A stretch of DNA of 64,000 bases from HGM04593 sp045631905 (GCA_045631905.1 JAZQVO010000002.1:1-64000); one strand, 5' to 3'. Shown: positions 18,501 to 28,263, counted from the stretch's first letter. Notes: generated by a model not told the origin, from the sequence alone. Program-made: numbers and translations.

Positions 18501-21500
18501 TCGACCCCTTCATCTACGACAGCAACAGCATGGGTGGCGACCTTTACTTTAACCTTGGAGAGGTGTCGGAAGATATTTTGAAAGACGGCAAGAAATTCTT
18601 TGAAAACGGTCTGCCGGCAAACGGCAACAGCTACGGCTACGAAGAGACCGTATGGGGCCGTGTACCCACAATCAACAGCCTCGTATACGCTTTTGACAAC
18701 AACAACGACAGCCGTTCGCAACAAGATGTGGGCCTCAACGGCTTGAACTGCGCCGACGAGGCAATGTTCCCCACATACCAAAATTACCTAAACGCCATAA
18801 AAGGAAGAGTGCGTGCCGAGGTGTACGACAGCATAGCGGCCAACCCCTCGGGCGACAAGTATCACTACTTCCGCGGTGCCGACTACGATGCCGAAAAGAG
18901 AGGCATCATAGAGCGATACAAGTACTTCAACAACAGCGAAGGCAACTCACCCTCCTCCTCGGGAGAGACATACAGCAGTGCCGCAAAAAGCACCCCCGAT
19001 GTAGAAGACAACAACCAAGACTTCACCATGGACGAATATGAGAATTATTTCCAATATCACATATCGTTACGCCCCGAAGACCTGGTGGTTGGCAGTAACC
19101 ACATTACCGACAAGCGCACAGTAACGTCGAAACTGCGAAACGGCAAGACAGAGAGCGTAGATTGGTACAAATTCCGCATACCGATTGAAGATTACGAAAA
19201 AACAGTTGGTAACATACGCGACTTTACATCTATCCGTTTCATGCGCATGTACATGACATCGTTCAGCAAGCCTATCACCCTGCGCTTTGCAACGATGCAA
19301 CTCATTCGTGGCGACTGGCGTCCCTATCAACAGCCCATAGCATCGAAGAACAACACAACCCCCACAATATCGGGAGGCTTTACCATGTCGGCAATAAACA
19401 TCGAGGAGCACGGCGACCGCAAGCCCGTGAACTATGTGTTGCCACCGGGAATAACACGAGTAATAGACCCCAGCCAACCACAGTTGCGTCAAGACAACGA
19501 ACAGGCCCTCTCTTTGAGAGTAGAGAACCTTGGCAGCAAGGAGTCGCGTGCCGTATACAAAAAGAGCAACCTCGACGTACGTCAATACGAGAGAATACAG
19601 CTATATGTCCATGCCGAGGCGCCCGAAGGCGATGCCACACAGCTGAGCAACAATGATGTTTCGCTGTTTGTGCGCTTAGGCTCCGACTACAAGAGCAACT
19701 ACTACGAGTATGAAGTACCGCTCTACCTCACACCCCACGGCTCATACGACGGCAACAGCTCAAGCGTGGCGGCTATCGTGTGGCCCGAAGAGAACATGAT
19801 AGACATACCCCTCGACAAGCTCACAAACATTAAAGTTAAACGCAACACCTTGCGCAACAACGCATCGGGCGTGTCGAACACCACAATATACAGCGAGTAC
19901 GACGAAGAGAAACCCAAGAACAGAATAAGCATCGTGGGAAGCCCCACCCTTGGGCAGATAAAAGTGATGATGATAGGTGTGCGCAACAACTCGGCGGGGG
20001 TAAAATCGGCCAATATATGGGTGAACGAGATGCGCTTGCTCGGGTTCAACAACAAGAGCGGTTGGGCGGCACAAGGTAACCTTAACATCAAATTATCGGA
20101 CCTCGGCTCGTTGGCGGCACAAGGACGTATAGAGACAGCCGGCTTCGGAGGCTTGGAGGATAAACTCGCATCGCGTCGCACCGACGACTACTACCGCTAC
20201 ACCGTTACGGGTACGTTCGACCTTGGACGTTTCTTCCCCGCGCGAACAAAGTTGTCGTTACCTGCATATTACTCGTTTACCGAAGAGGTGACATCGCCCC
20301 TGTACAGCCCCTTCGACACCGACCTATTATTCGACGATGTGCTCGACTCGTACAACGGAACGAGCCGCGATTCGTTGCGCAACATCGCCGAGGTGCGTTC
20401 AAGAATACGCAATTTCAGCCTCAGCAACGCAAAGCTTAATTGGGCAAGCAGTACCCCCATGCCTTTCGACCCGGCAAACTTCACATTCAGCTTCTCGTAT
20501 TCAAAAACCGAGAACAGCGGAAGCACAATTAACTGGGAGAACAAACTCAACTGGAAGGCATCGATAACCTACAATTATAGCAGTCCCATAAAAACCATTA
20601 AGCCCTTTGCCAAAATAAAAAACAAGTCTAAATGGCTGAAAATATTAAAAGATTGGGGCATAAACCCCTTGCCACAGAGCTTGGGAGCAAACACCGACAT
20701 GACACGCAACTACCACGAGTTGCAACGTCGCGACCTGAAAGCAATTAAAGGTGGCGAAGAGATACCGCTCACATTCTCGCAACAATTTTACTGGAACCGC
20801 AGTTTGTCGGTTAAATGGGACCCCACGACCAACCTCCGCATGAACCTGACCACGGGAACAAATGCCGAGATTGAGGAGCCCTTCCTGCCTGTAAACAAAG
20901 ATCGCTTCCCCAACGAATATGCTATTTGGAAGGACTCGGTGAAACGCAGTATAAAGGACTTTGGCCGCCCGCTGAGCTACCAGCAGAACTTCACGGCATC
21001 GTATAGCCTGCCTATAAACAAACTCCCCATATTCGAGTGGGTTAATGCCGATGCTTCGTACACGGCATCGTACAACTGGGCACGAGGCAACAACATGAGC
21101 GGAATAAACCTGGGTAACAACATCTCGAACAAGAGAAACATTACGCTCAAAGGCAATTTCAACATGGAGAAGTTGTACAACCTTGTACCCTACCTCGAAG
21201 AGACAAACAAGCGTTTCACAAGCTCAAAAAGCACCAAGAACAAGGGCAAAGCAAAGGGAAAAGTAAAAAAGGTGAAAACCACCAAGCCCAAGCCCTTTAC
21301 AAAGGAGATAACCCTGTCGCCCGACAGCGGAACGGTTGTTACGCATAACCTCAACAGCAAGAAGTTCGACCTGTCGGCACGCACAAAGAAGGGTGGACAG
21401 TACAAAGTAAAATATAAGATTATAGACAAAAACAGTATTCTTATCAAAACAAAAGATACTGCCGAAATAAAGATAAGCATTGTGCCCAAAATAAAAGAGG

Positions 21501-22942
21501 AGGGCGAGATGGGCAAGTTTGCAAAAGGCATGCAGTACCCCACAAGGGCACTCATGATGTTGCGCACATTCTCGGTAAACTATACCAACGCGTATGCAAT
21601 GAACCTACCCGGCTTCTTGCCCGATGCAGGTGACATCTTCGGCCAAAACAAGATAAACGGCATCATGTCACCCGGTCTCGATTTTGCCTTCGGCCTCACA
21701 AGCGACAGCTACCTGCGCAAAGCACACGAAAGAAGCTGGTTGCTCAAAAACGACAGCGTGTCGGCTCAGGCAACAACCACAGCCGGCGAGGATTTACAGG
21801 TGAGAGCCACCTTGGAACCTTGCACCGACCTTAAAATAGACCTCAACGCAAGCTGGACACGCAACAAGAACCGCACCATACAATTTATGTACGACGGCAT
21901 GCCATTCAGCGAGTCGGGCGGGTTCTCCATGACCACAATATCAATAGGCACATCGTTCGATGTAGGCGATGCAGGCAACAACTACAAATCGTCGGCATAC
22001 GATAAATTCATCAATAATATCGATGCCATACACAAAAGAGTGGAAGCACGATATGCCGGTAGTTTATACCCCGCCGGAAGCGCACTTGCCGGACAACCCT
22101 ACAACCCTGCAAACGGTGCTGTCGATAAATATTCGGCCGATGTGATGATTCCGGCGTTCCTCAGCGCATACACAGGTACCGATGCAAGTAGCAGCTCGCT
22201 CGACATTTTCCCCAAGTTCATGAGCATGCTACCCAACTGGAAGATAAGATACTCGGGCCTGTCGAAGTTGCCGTTCTTCGAAAAATATTTCAAGAGCGTG
22301 AACATAGAACATGGCTACAAGAGCGTGTATGCCGTGGGTTCATACAGCACATATGCCACCTACATGGAGTATACCAACGGGATAGGCTTTGTGAGCAACT
22401 CAACAACCAACATGCCTGTACCCAGCGGGCGTTACAACATAGGTGCGGTGTCGATAAACGAGTCGTTCTCACCCCTCATAGGAGTAGACGTAACCACAGA
22501 CAACAACCTCACCGTGGGAGCAAAATACATAAAATCGCGCGTGCTGAACCTGAGCCTTACAGCTATTCAGCTTGTCGAGACGCACACCGAGGAGATAGCC
22601 TTTAATGTGGGTTACAAGATTGTTAATTTCAAGCTCTTCGGAGGTGGTAAAAAGGCAAGCAAGAGCAAGGAGCAGAAGGGTAACGACATCAATCTGCGTG
22701 CCGACTTCTCGTTCAAGAACAACACCTCGTTGTGCCGTAGCATCGACCTTGGAACAACACAGGCTACAAGCGGAAACAAATCGTTCAACTACTCGTTCAC
22801 AGCCGATTATGCTTACAGCAAGAACATGACCATAAGCGTCTACTTCGACCGACAAAAGACCATACCGCTTATATCGGCAAGTTCGTACCCCACAACAACC
22901 ACCGACTTTGGTGTGAGCATGAAATTCTCCCTCACAAAGTAA
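15539..22942 (+). CDS. sprA: SprA/Sov, outer-membrane translocon of the type IX secretion system
   Basis: 2467 residues, matching the very large size of SprA (F. johnsoniae) and Sov (P. gingivalis). A signal peptide (about 1-22, ending VAQ) is followed by a long series of amphipathic beta strands forming a giant barrel. Recognisable segments include IFGPGGVRIKTQGNAEIKFG, LIRGASSLFGI, SYIDDFE, DNLTVGAKYIKSR and the C-terminal VSMKFSLTK. The gene product is the pore through which folded cargo with a type IX C-terminal signal crosses the outer membrane. A terminator follows directly. The giant glycosidases at 49-60 kb carry candidate cargo signals. Confidence 0.97.
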   Translation: MKKGILFALLIFCVATQTMVAQNNVPNRRETARRERIARQNPGKARPDSLKPIYPIAQPVPQTIDEVKQHPMDLRAPGNLINDTVYNDKDSTYSIGTRLGEGSYLTTPIRLTREEYSNWRMSRSMQNYFRKKNDEEWEKAKGKDKFDFTDMHFDLGPAEKIFGPGGVRIKTQGNAEIKFGYSIQEVENPSLTERNRKTNTFDFDEKINLNVKGSVGDKMNMDFNYNTEATFSYDAKKINLKYEGKEDEVIKLLEAGNVTFPTNSSLIRGASSLFGIRADFQFGKLQLQTVISQKTSSSSVVSSKGGTQLTTFEIEITEYDENKHFFLAHYFRDNYDRSMSQLPTVLSGVSINRIEVWVTNKSGDYKNPRNIVAFADMAENRHISNDRWSSIGSGATPSNGANNLYSELNTTYSGIRDIDQVNTLLNGTDNIHGGKDYEKLSSARLLSSSEYTLNQTLGFISLKTALRADEVLAVAFEYTYGGQTYQVGEFSSDVKDSKSALFVKLIKPNSCSPGSPCWDLMMKNVYSLETRNIKSNDFKLDVYYASDSLGTNITYLPEESLKNKTLLQLLNLDRLDSNNSKEAPNGIFDFIPGYTVDTSSGRIFFPSVEPFGSYLKSKIGDKVIADKYVFEELYDSTKTVAKQIAEKDKFYLIGEFTGSAANVINTGATNIPRGSVVVTAGGVTLVENSDYQVDYASGIITILNQSIIDAGTNVQVSLESNTLFNMQRKTVLGLNWKYDFSNDFNFGGTFMSLTEKPLTSKVDMGAEPLNNKIWGFNMSWKRQSQWLTNMLDRLPLISCTAPSSINFTAEFAKLEAGTSSDVQSEASYIDDFESTENNVDIKQPSAWVLASIPTGMPYSNLTNNILTGFDRAHISWYTIDPLFTRRSSSLTPAHIKSDLEQLSNHYVREVYERELYPNKESTYGESSTLSLFNVTYYPNERGPYNLDPDLTIDGKLNNPEKRWGGITRQLTTTDFEGANIQYIEFWLLDPFIYDSNSMGGDLYFNLGEVSEDILKDGKKFFENGLPANGNSYGYEETVWGRVPTINSLVYAFDNNNDSRSQQDVGLNGLNCADEAMFPTYQNYLNAIKGRVRAEVYDSIAANPSGDKYHYFRGADYDAEKRGIIERYKYFNNSEGNSPSSSGETYSSAAKSTPDVEDNNQDFTMDEYENYFQYHISLRPEDLVVGSNHITDKRTVTSKLRNGKTESVDWYKFRIPIEDYEKTVGNIRDFTSIRFMRMYMTSFSKPITLRFATMQLIRGDWRPYQQPIASKNNTTPTISGGFTMSAINIEEHGDRKPVNYVLPPGITRVIDPSQPQLRQDNEQALSLRVENLGSKESRAVYKKSNLDVRQYERIQLYVHAEAPEGDATQLSNNDVSLFVRLGSDYKSNYYEYEVPLYLTPHGSYDGNSSSVAAIVWPEENMIDIPLDKLTNIKVKRNTLRNNASGVSNTTIYSEYDEEKPKNRISIVGSPTLGQIKVMMIGVRNNSAGVKSANIWVNEMRLLGFNNKSGWAAQGNLNIKLSDLGSLAAQGRIETAGFGGLEDKLASRRTDDYYRYTVTGTFDLGRFFPARTKLSLPAYYSFTEEVTSPLYSPFDTDLLFDDVLDSYNGTSRDSLRNIAEVRSRIRNFSLSNAKLNWASSTPMPFDPANFTFSFSYSKTENSGSTINWENKLNWKASITYNYSSPIKTIKPFAKIKNKSKWLKILKDWGINPLPQSLGANTDMTRNYHELQRRDLKAIKGGEEIPLTFSQQFYWNRSLSVKWDPTTNLRMNLTTGTNAEIEEPFLPVNKDRFPNEYAIWKDSVKRSIKDFGRPLSYQQNFTASYSLPINKLPIFEWVNADASYTASYNWARGNNMSGINLGNNISNKRNITLKGNFNMEKLYNLVPYLEETNKRFTSSKSTKNKGKAKGKVKKVKTTKPKPFTKEITLSPDSGTVVTHNLNSKKFDLSARTKKGGQYKVKYKIIDKNSILIKTKDTAEIKISIVPKIKEEGEMGKFAKGMQYPTRALMMLRTFSVNYTNAYAMNLPGFLPDAGDIFGQNKINGIMSPGLDFAFGLTSDSYLRKAHERSWLLKNDSVSAQATTTAGEDLQVRATLEPCTDLKIDLNASWTRNKNRTIQFMYDGMPFSESGGFSMTTISIGTSFDVGDAGNNYKSSAYDKFINNIDAIHKRVEARYAGSLYPAGSALAGQPYNPANGAVDKYSADVMIPAFLSAYTGTDASSSSLDIFPKFMSMLPNWKIRYSGLSKLPFFEKYFKSVNIEHGYKSVYAVGSYSTYATYMEYTNGIGFVSNSTTNMPVPSGRYNIGAVSINESFSPLIGVDVTTDNNLTVGAKYIKSRVLNLSLTAIQLVETHTEEIAFNVGYKIVNFKLFGGGKKASKSKEQKGNDINLRADFSFKNNTSLCRSIDLGTTQATSGNKSFNYSFTADYAYSKNMTISVYFDRQKTIPLISASSYPTTTTDFGVSMKFSLTK

Positions 22943-22948
22943 AAACAC

Positions 22949-22987
22949 CAACATAAAAGGCAACCTTTCGGGTTGCCTTTTATGTTG
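22949..22987 (+). terminator. Terminator after sprA
   Basis: 17-bp stem CAACATAAAAGGCAACC / GGTTGCCTTTTATGTTG with a five-base loop, seven bases after the sprA stop codon. Confidence 0.85.
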
Positions 22988-23049
22988 ATATCAACCTGCA
23001 AATCACAAGGTGCTTTCACAGGCCATGTTATTTTATTACCTAATTAAAA

Positions 23050-23889
23050 TTACTTCATAACAATACTGTCGGACATAAAGCGTTCGCGTGTGCGCTCCAC
23101 AAACTCGATGTGTCGCTTAGCCTCGGCTGCCATATTCTCGTACTCGACTATCGACTTTAACAGACGCGAAAGCTCGGCGATGCGGGCAATAGCTTTGGCA
23201 TCGTCGGCACGGAGCACATAGCTGTACTTGCTCTTAGAGCCGGAAAGTTCAACGGTTATCTGGCTATTCTGCGCAGCCGAGATAAAATCTATGATTCCAC
23301 CGTCCTCGCCGTATACAAAATCGAGACGCTCGTTGTTCATACCAAGATTACGATATGTGCGCGAAGAGAAAGCCTTGTCACACGAAGCAAAGCTCTCCCC
23401 CGCCGATACCTTTACCCCCTTATGAGCTATCGCCTTGCCACGATAAAGAGAGGTGAGGTAGGCTGTACCCGACTCGGTAACCCTTGCTCGCAAAAAGGAG
23501 TTATAGACATTAAGATTGTTCGACTGCGATGGCACAATATAAGAACCCTCGCTCTGGAAACGAGCATCTTTCTCATACAAAAAGCCCTGCAACAAACTAT
23601 CGCGCTCCGATTTAAGCGTCGAGAGCATCTCGTTACAGTGGTTCAAGCTACGCTGTTGCTCGGCAATCTCCACCTTGCGCATGAGCGAGAGAGCCGAACG
23701 ACGCGAATCAACCGCTGTGGGATAGGCTGTGCGCATACTATCGACAAGAATTTTCGCTGTTTGATAATCGGCTGTCTCATATGCTGTAACAGCCTGTTGC
23801 AGAAGAGCATCGGCTTTACTCTCAACCGACTCGCCACACGAAACAAAAACAGAAGCCGCCACAATAGCCGAAAAAATTATTTTCTTCAT
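23050..23889 (-). CDS. Lipoprotein of unknown function with coiled-coil segments
   Basis: 279 residues from the ATG at 23889; an upstream in-frame codon at 23898 is TTG and is not preferred. The N-terminus is a lipoprotein signal with SVFVSC as lipobox. The following region (LLQQAVTAYETADYQTAKILVDSM) resembles one TPR-like helical pair, and residues about 70-95 and 240-279 are predicted coiled coil. The middle is beta-rich (SFLRARVTESGTAYLTSLY). The family looks familiar from Bacteroidales, but I cannot assign a function. Convergent with sprA; divergent from cca. Confidence 0.8.
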   Translation of the reverse strand: MKKIIFSAIVAASVFVSCGESVESKADALLQQAVTAYETADYQTAKILVDSMRTAYPTAVDSRRSALSLMRKVEIAEQQRSLNHCNEMLSTLKSERDSLLQGFLYEKDARFQSEGSYIVPSQSNNLNVYNSFLRARVTESGTAYLTSLYRGKAIAHKGVKVSAGESFASCDKAFSSRTYRNLGMNNERLDFVYGEDGGIIDFISAAQNSQITVELSGSKSKYSYVLRADDAKAIARIAELSRLLKSIVEYENMAAEAKRHIEFVERTRERFMSDSIVMK

Positions 23890-24039
23890 AAAATTCAAAA
23901 TTTAATTTCCTGTGCGAATATAATATTTTGCACGAAAAGAACCACAAGCCGACAAAACAAATTCTGCAACAGAGCCTACCCCACACATAATTAATAATAA
24001 TTAATGAACATAAAATCCTCGTAAATAAGAAAAAAAGAG

Positions 24040-24047
24040 TAACTTTG
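24040..24047 (+). promoter_or_regulatory. -7 box TAACTTTG for cca
   Basis: Perfect TAnnTTTG match 26 bases before the ATG at 24074. Confidence 0.55.
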
Positions 24048-24073
24048 CGACTAACCCAAAAAAGAAAAACAAG

Positions 24074-25510
24074 ATGCAGATACCCACGATAAACGAAATA
24101 AAAGAGAAACTCAACAAACCAATCTTTCACAAAATATCGGAAACGGCCGATGCTATGGGCTTGGAGTGTTACGTTGTGGGCGGTTACGTGCGCGACCTCT
24201 TTCTGCAACGCCCCTCGAACGACATCGACGTGGTGGTAGTGGGCAAAGGTATAGATATAGCGCGTGCATTTGCCAAAAATTTAGGAAAAGGTGCACACAT
24301 TGCCGTTTTTGCCAACTATGGCACGGCACAAGTAAAATATAAAGGACACGAGATTGAATTTGTTGGTGCCCGACGCGAGTCGTACAACCGCAACTCGCGT
24401 AACCCCATCGTGGAGGACGGCACTTTGGAGGACGACCAGAACCGTCGCGACTTTACCATAAATGCCATGGCTATATGCCTCAACGGGGCACGCTTTGGCG
24501 AACTTGTGGACCCTTTCGACGGCCTGCTCGACCTCGAAGACCGCATAATACGCACCCCCTTGGACCCCGGTATAACATTTAGCGACGACCCCCTGCGCAT
24601 GATGCGTTGCATACGCTTTGCCACACAGCTGAACTTTTACATAGACGACGAAACCTTCAACGCGCTCTGCGAAAACAAAGAGCGCATATCCATAATCTCA
24701 CGAGAGAGAATAAACGAAGAGCTTAACAAGATACTGCTATCGCCCGTACCCTCAAAAGGGTTTATCGAGCTCGACCGTTGCGGTCTTTTAGAGCTTATTT
24801 TCCCACAGCTGGCAGCCTTGCAGGGCGTGGAGATAAGGAACGGGTACAGCCACAAAGAGATGTTCTACCACACGCTCGAGGTTCTCGACAACGTCGCCAA
24901 GGTGAGCGACAACCTATGGTTGCGTTGGGCCGCCCTGTTGCACGACATAGGGAAGCCAAAGACCAAGCGTTGGGACCCCGTGCAAAAGTGGACCTTCCAC
25001 AACCACAACTTTGTGGGCGAGAAAATGACCGAGCACATATTCAGAGATTTCAAGATGCCACAGAACGAAAAGATGCGATACGTGGCAAAGCTGGTGGGCC
25101 TGCACATGCGCCCGATAGCCATAGCTGACGACGAGGTTACCGACTCGGCTGTGCGTCGCCTGCTCTTTGATGCCGGCGATGACATCGACGACCTCATGCT
25201 CTTGTGCGAGGCCGACATAACATCGAAAAACGAACAGCGCAAAAAGCAGTTTCTCAACAACTTTCGCATCGTGCGCCAAAAGCTCAAAGATATTGAGGAG
25301 AAGGACCGCATACGCAACTTCCAACCTCCCGTAGATGGTGGCGAGATAATGCGATTGTTCGGCCTGCCACCATGCGACAAAGTGGGCCAACTTAAATGCT
25401 GTGTAAAAGATGCCATACTCGACGGAGTGATACCCAACGAGCACGAAGCAGCCCTGCAATATATCATAAAAAAAGCGGAAGAGATGGGCATCGCTACCAA
25501 AGAGGCATAA
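24074..25510 (+). CDS. cca: CCA-adding tRNA nucleotidyltransferase with HD domain
   Basis: 478 residues. The class II nucleotidyltransferase head has YVVGGYVRDLFL followed by NDIDVVVVG, whose two aspartates bind metal. RRDFTINAMA and DPLRMMRCIRFATQL complete the core. An HD phosphohydrolase domain follows (WAALLHDIGKPKTKRW, then NHNFVGEKM). The enzyme adds or repairs the 3' CCA of tRNAs in the cytoplasm. The one tRNA in this window already has CCA encoded, so there it would act in repair. It has its own promoter box and is followed at 140 bases by the TolC-like gene. Confidence 0.95.
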   Translation: MQIPTINEIKEKLNKPIFHKISETADAMGLECYVVGGYVRDLFLQRPSNDIDVVVVGKGIDIARAFAKNLGKGAHIAVFANYGTAQVKYKGHEIEFVGARRESYNRNSRNPIVEDGTLEDDQNRRDFTINAMAICLNGARFGELVDPFDGLLDLEDRIIRTPLDPGITFSDDPLRMMRCIRFATQLNFYIDDETFNALCENKERISIISRERINEELNKILLSPVPSKGFIELDRCGLLELIFPQLAALQGVEIRNGYSHKEMFYHTLEVLDNVAKVSDNLWLRWAALLHDIGKPKTKRWDPVQKWTFHNHNFVGEKMTEHIFRDFKMPQNEKMRYVAKLVGLHMRPIAIADDEVTDSAVRRLLFDAGDDIDDLMLLCEADITSKNEQRKKQFLNNFRIVRQKLKDIEEKDRIRNFQPPVDGGEIMRLFGLPPCDKVGQLKCCVKDAILDGVIPNEHEAALQYIIKKAEEMGIATKEA

Positions 25511-25571
25511 CCGCTCTCTTTGCAACCTATTTGCAAAAAAATAGCATTAACTTCGCATTGTTTGCACGAGG

Positions 25572-25588
25572 CTGTATCATTGTTACAG
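25572..25588. promoter_or_regulatory. Short inverted repeat upstream of the orphan TolC-like gene
   Basis: CTGTA-TCATTGT-TACAG, perfect 5-bp arms, 62 bases before the ATG at 25651. A weak -7-like TAACTTCG lies at about 25550. Could be an operator; short enough to be chance. Confidence 0.25.
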
Positions 25589-25650
25589 ACAACGTGATGT
25601 TTCACCTATGTTCGACACAGCCCGATATTTTAACCAACACATTGCATAAA

Positions 25651-26919
25651 ATGAGAAGAATACTGTTTATACTTGTAGCTATCGCAACAACCCTTACGCT
25701 CACAGCGCAAGAACTTTCGTACGGGCAATACATGGAGCAAGTGCTCACAAAAAACATTGCACTCACAGCACAGAGGCTTAATATAGATATTGCCACAGCA
25801 CAAGTAGAGGCATCGAAGGTGCGTAACAACCCCACACTCGGCATCACATACAGCAGTAACGAAGATTGGAGCAAAAAGCTGGGCAGCGCCATAGAAGGCG
25901 AGTTGAGCCGTACATTCACCTTCGGTGTGCGCAAAGGAGGCATCGAGCTTGCACAGAGCAAGCAAAAAGAGACCGCCGCACTGCTCGAAGAGTACATACG
26001 CAACTTTCGTGCAGACGCAACCATCGCCTACCTCGACCACTTGAAGGCAACCATGCTTTTGTCGGTAGAGGAGAAACGAGAAAAGGAGCTCTCCGCTGTT
26101 GCCCTGAACGACAGCATACGCTTTACAAAAGGAGATATCGCAAAGGCCGACTGGCTGGAAAGCCGTATGGCTGCCAAGCTCGCCCACAACAACCGCTTGC
26201 AAGCCGAGGCCGGGGTGACAACAACCGCCATAAAACTAGGCTACTACATGGGCGACCTTCGCAACGCCTATGCCATAAGAGCAACAGGCACGTTAGAGCT
26301 GAACGAAACAGCCGGAACGGTGGACCAATATACCGAGGTTGCGCTCAGGAACCGTGCCGACCTCCAGGCCGCACTATACAGAATAGACGTTGCCGAAGCC
26401 ACCAAAAGACTCAACGCCGCACAACGTCGCACCGACCTCAATGTAAAGCTTGGTGCAACATACAACCGCGGAGCACATGCCGAAGAGCCCCACTCCCCCT
26501 CATTCACGACAGTGAAGGCAGGCGTTGCAATACCCCTTAAATTCTCGAACCTCAACAAAGGAGCACGCACCGCCGACCGTCTTGTTGTGCAACAAGCCCG
26601 ACAAGAGGCCGAGGAGGCACGCCTTGCTGTACAAACCGAGGTTATGCAGGCGCACAACGACTATCGTTATGCCATAATGCAGGCAGAAACATTCACAAGC
26701 GGACTGCTCGACGAGATGGAGCAGGTGGTAACAAGCAAAAAACGTGCATATGAGGAGGGTGATATACCTTTCCTCGACTATATATCGGCCGAAAGCAGAA
26801 ATTCCGAGATGATGCACGAATATATTAACGCGCTATACTACAAGGCTATAAAATGGGTTGAGCTTCAAAGGGCAACAGGCTGTGGCATGGAGCTGTCGGC
26901 ACAGCCCATCAACGAATAA
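25651..26919 (+). CDS. Orphan TolC-family outer-membrane efflux protein
   Basis: 422 residues from the ATG at 25651, which begins a clean signal peptide (RRILFILVAIATTLTLTAQ). Two repeated long helical halves are typical of TolC/CusC channels, with segments such as NPTLGITYSSNEDW, YLDHLKATMLL and VAIPLKFSNLNKGAR. The channel would trimerise in the outer membrane and pair with an inner-membrane pump. None is encoded next to it, so it may serve a pump elsewhere or the RND system at 40-46 kb. A much longer upstream reading frame overlapping cca exists but would bury the signal peptide. Confidence 0.88.
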   Translation: MRRILFILVAIATTLTLTAQELSYGQYMEQVLTKNIALTAQRLNIDIATAQVEASKVRNNPTLGITYSSNEDWSKKLGSAIEGELSRTFTFGVRKGGIELAQSKQKETAALLEEYIRNFRADATIAYLDHLKATMLLSVEEKREKELSAVALNDSIRFTKGDIAKADWLESRMAAKLAHNNRLQAEAGVTTTAIKLGYYMGDLRNAYAIRATGTLELNETAGTVDQYTEVALRNRADLQAALYRIDVAEATKRLNAAQRRTDLNVKLGATYNRGAHAEEPHSPSFTTVKAGVAIPLKFSNLNKGARTADRLVVQQARQEAEEARLAVQTEVMQAHNDYRYAIMQAETFTSGLLDEMEQVVTSKKRAYEEGDIPFLDYISAESRNSEMMHEYINALYYKAIKWVELQRATGCGMELSAQPINE

Positions 26920-27024
26920 ACAGCACCTCACAACCTAGGAACAAGCCCGAGAGGTAAAAAAACGCCTCAACCACAGCCGGAGCTACAATACGGCATAGAT
27001 TAAGGCAGTTTCTATTATAAAACA
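26920..27024. other. Intergenic spacer without recognisable feature
   Basis: About 100 bases between the TolC-like gene and the tRNA gene. I see no ORF, promoter box or hairpin of note. Confidence 0.5.
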
Positions 27025-27099
27025 TGGTACCCTCGCTGGGAATCGAACCCAAATCTAAGGTTTAGGAAACCTCCATTCTATCCATTGAACTACAAGGGC
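27025..27099 (-). tRNA. tRNA-Arg, anticodon CCT
   Basis: Read on the minus strand, GCCCTTG (1-7) pairs with CGAGGGT. The D-arm is GTTC/GAAT, the anticodon stem GAGGT/ACCTT encloses the loop TTCCTAA with anticodon CCT (AGG codons), and the T-arm is TTGGG-TTCGATT-CCCAG. The discriminator A is followed by an encoded CCA (27025-27027). All four stems form, with a few wobble pairs. It stands alone between convergently and divergently placed protein genes. Confidence 0.93.
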
Positions 27100-27295
27100 A
27101 ACACAGCAAAAAGGCTACTAAATCCTTTTCACGGCGCGAAGATAAGGAATTTATTCACAAACATCAAGTGCATTTTAACCATTTTAACCCTTTGAGTGCA
27201 ATTTTTCTTCATATCGGAGGTCGCAACATCTACAACAGAGGGGTTATTTACATAATATTATAGTTCGTTTAACACCTCTTTAAAGTTTATTATAG

Positions 27296-27303
27296 TACCT
27301 TTG
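27296..27303 (+). promoter_or_regulatory. -7 box TACCTTTG for the TPR gene
   Basis: Perfect TAnnTTTG match 22 bases before the ATG at 27326. The stretch between it and the tRNA (27100-27295) is AT-rich with no other feature seen. Confidence 0.55.
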
Positions 27304-27325
27304 CCGACACCATAAAAACAACAAA

Positions 27326-28120
27326 ATGAGAACACTTACAACACTTCTTCTACTTGCAGTTATACCAGCCTGCATGGCACAAACATATGCCGACCTTTTC
27401 GACCTTGCACAAAAATACAGCACAGAAGGCAAGTACATGAAAGCCAGCACATACTACAAAAGAGCCCTCTTGGCAACCACAAACGAAAACGAGCAACTGC
27501 AATGCCTGACAAACATGGGTTACACACTGAACATGACCGGCCAAAAGGTTGCCGCATCGCAAGCCTACGCAAACGCATTAAAAATCGACAGCACATCGCT
27601 CCCGCTACTTATGCAGAGAGCAGGCCTGCTACTCGAAACAGATAGCGCACAGGCTGCCATAGAGTGTTACAACAAGGTGGAAAAAGCGATGCCACAAAAC
27701 CGCGACGTTCTCTTTTTCAGAGCATACGCCTACACCTTGACAGGTAAATACAAGGAGGCAAAAAGAGATTACATCAAACTGCTGGGCAAGACACCCGACG
27801 ACTATCAGGCACGCCTCGGGCTCGCCATGCTCTACCAAAAAGAGGGCAACACCAACGAAAGCCTCATGCTCCTTGAAACTATGATTGAAGAAAACCCCAA
27901 AGATGCCAATTTATACCTTGTACGTTGCAACATGGAGCTTGAACAAAAGCAGTATGAGCTGGCACTGCAAGACATAGAAAAAGCCATAGAGATTGAACCC
28001 ACACGCGCCTCGCACCACACCCTCAAAGCCGAGATACTCGACGCATTAGGCCGTAAAGCTACTGCAAAACGCAGCCGTAACACAGCCACCAAACTTGCGG
28101 TTTCTCAAAAAGAACCATAA
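27326..28120 (+). CDS. Secreted tetratricopeptide-repeat protein
   Basis: 264 residues. A signal peptide (about 1-18, ending ACMAQ) is followed by about six TPR units from residue 20 to 250 (for example KYMKASTYYKRALLATTNENEQ seen in two halves, GYTLNMTGQKVAASQAYANAL, AYTLTGKYKEAKRDYIKLL). Such proteins are scaffolds for protein-protein contacts in the periplasm. The last 20 residues are basic. No partner is indicated by the neighbours; it has its own promoter box. Partner and process are unknown. Confidence 0.88.
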   Translation: MRTLTTLLLLAVIPACMAQTYADLFDLAQKYSTEGKYMKASTYYKRALLATTNENEQLQCLTNMGYTLNMTGQKVAASQAYANALKIDSTSLPLLMQRAGLLLETDSAQAAIECYNKVEKAMPQNRDVLFFRAYAYTLTGKYKEAKRDYIKLLGKTPDDYQARLGLAMLYQKEGNTNESLMLLETMIEENPKDANLYLVRCNMELEQKQYELALQDIEKAIEIEPTRASHHTLKAEILDALGRKATAKRSRNTATKLAVSQKEP

Positions 28121-28263
28121 AATTTCAAAAATATATAATTCAGCCGTTTCATAAAAAGAAGAAAAGGCACCCACAAAAAAACACAAAAATTATTATTTTT
28201 GATATTCAAAAAACCCCTCAAATTAAAAAAAATAGATTTTTTGGCAACTTTCCTTATATTTTT

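Noticed and set aside
25396..25650. Extended N-terminus of the TolC-like gene overlapping cca
   Set aside because: It would place a clear signal peptide 85 residues inside the protein.
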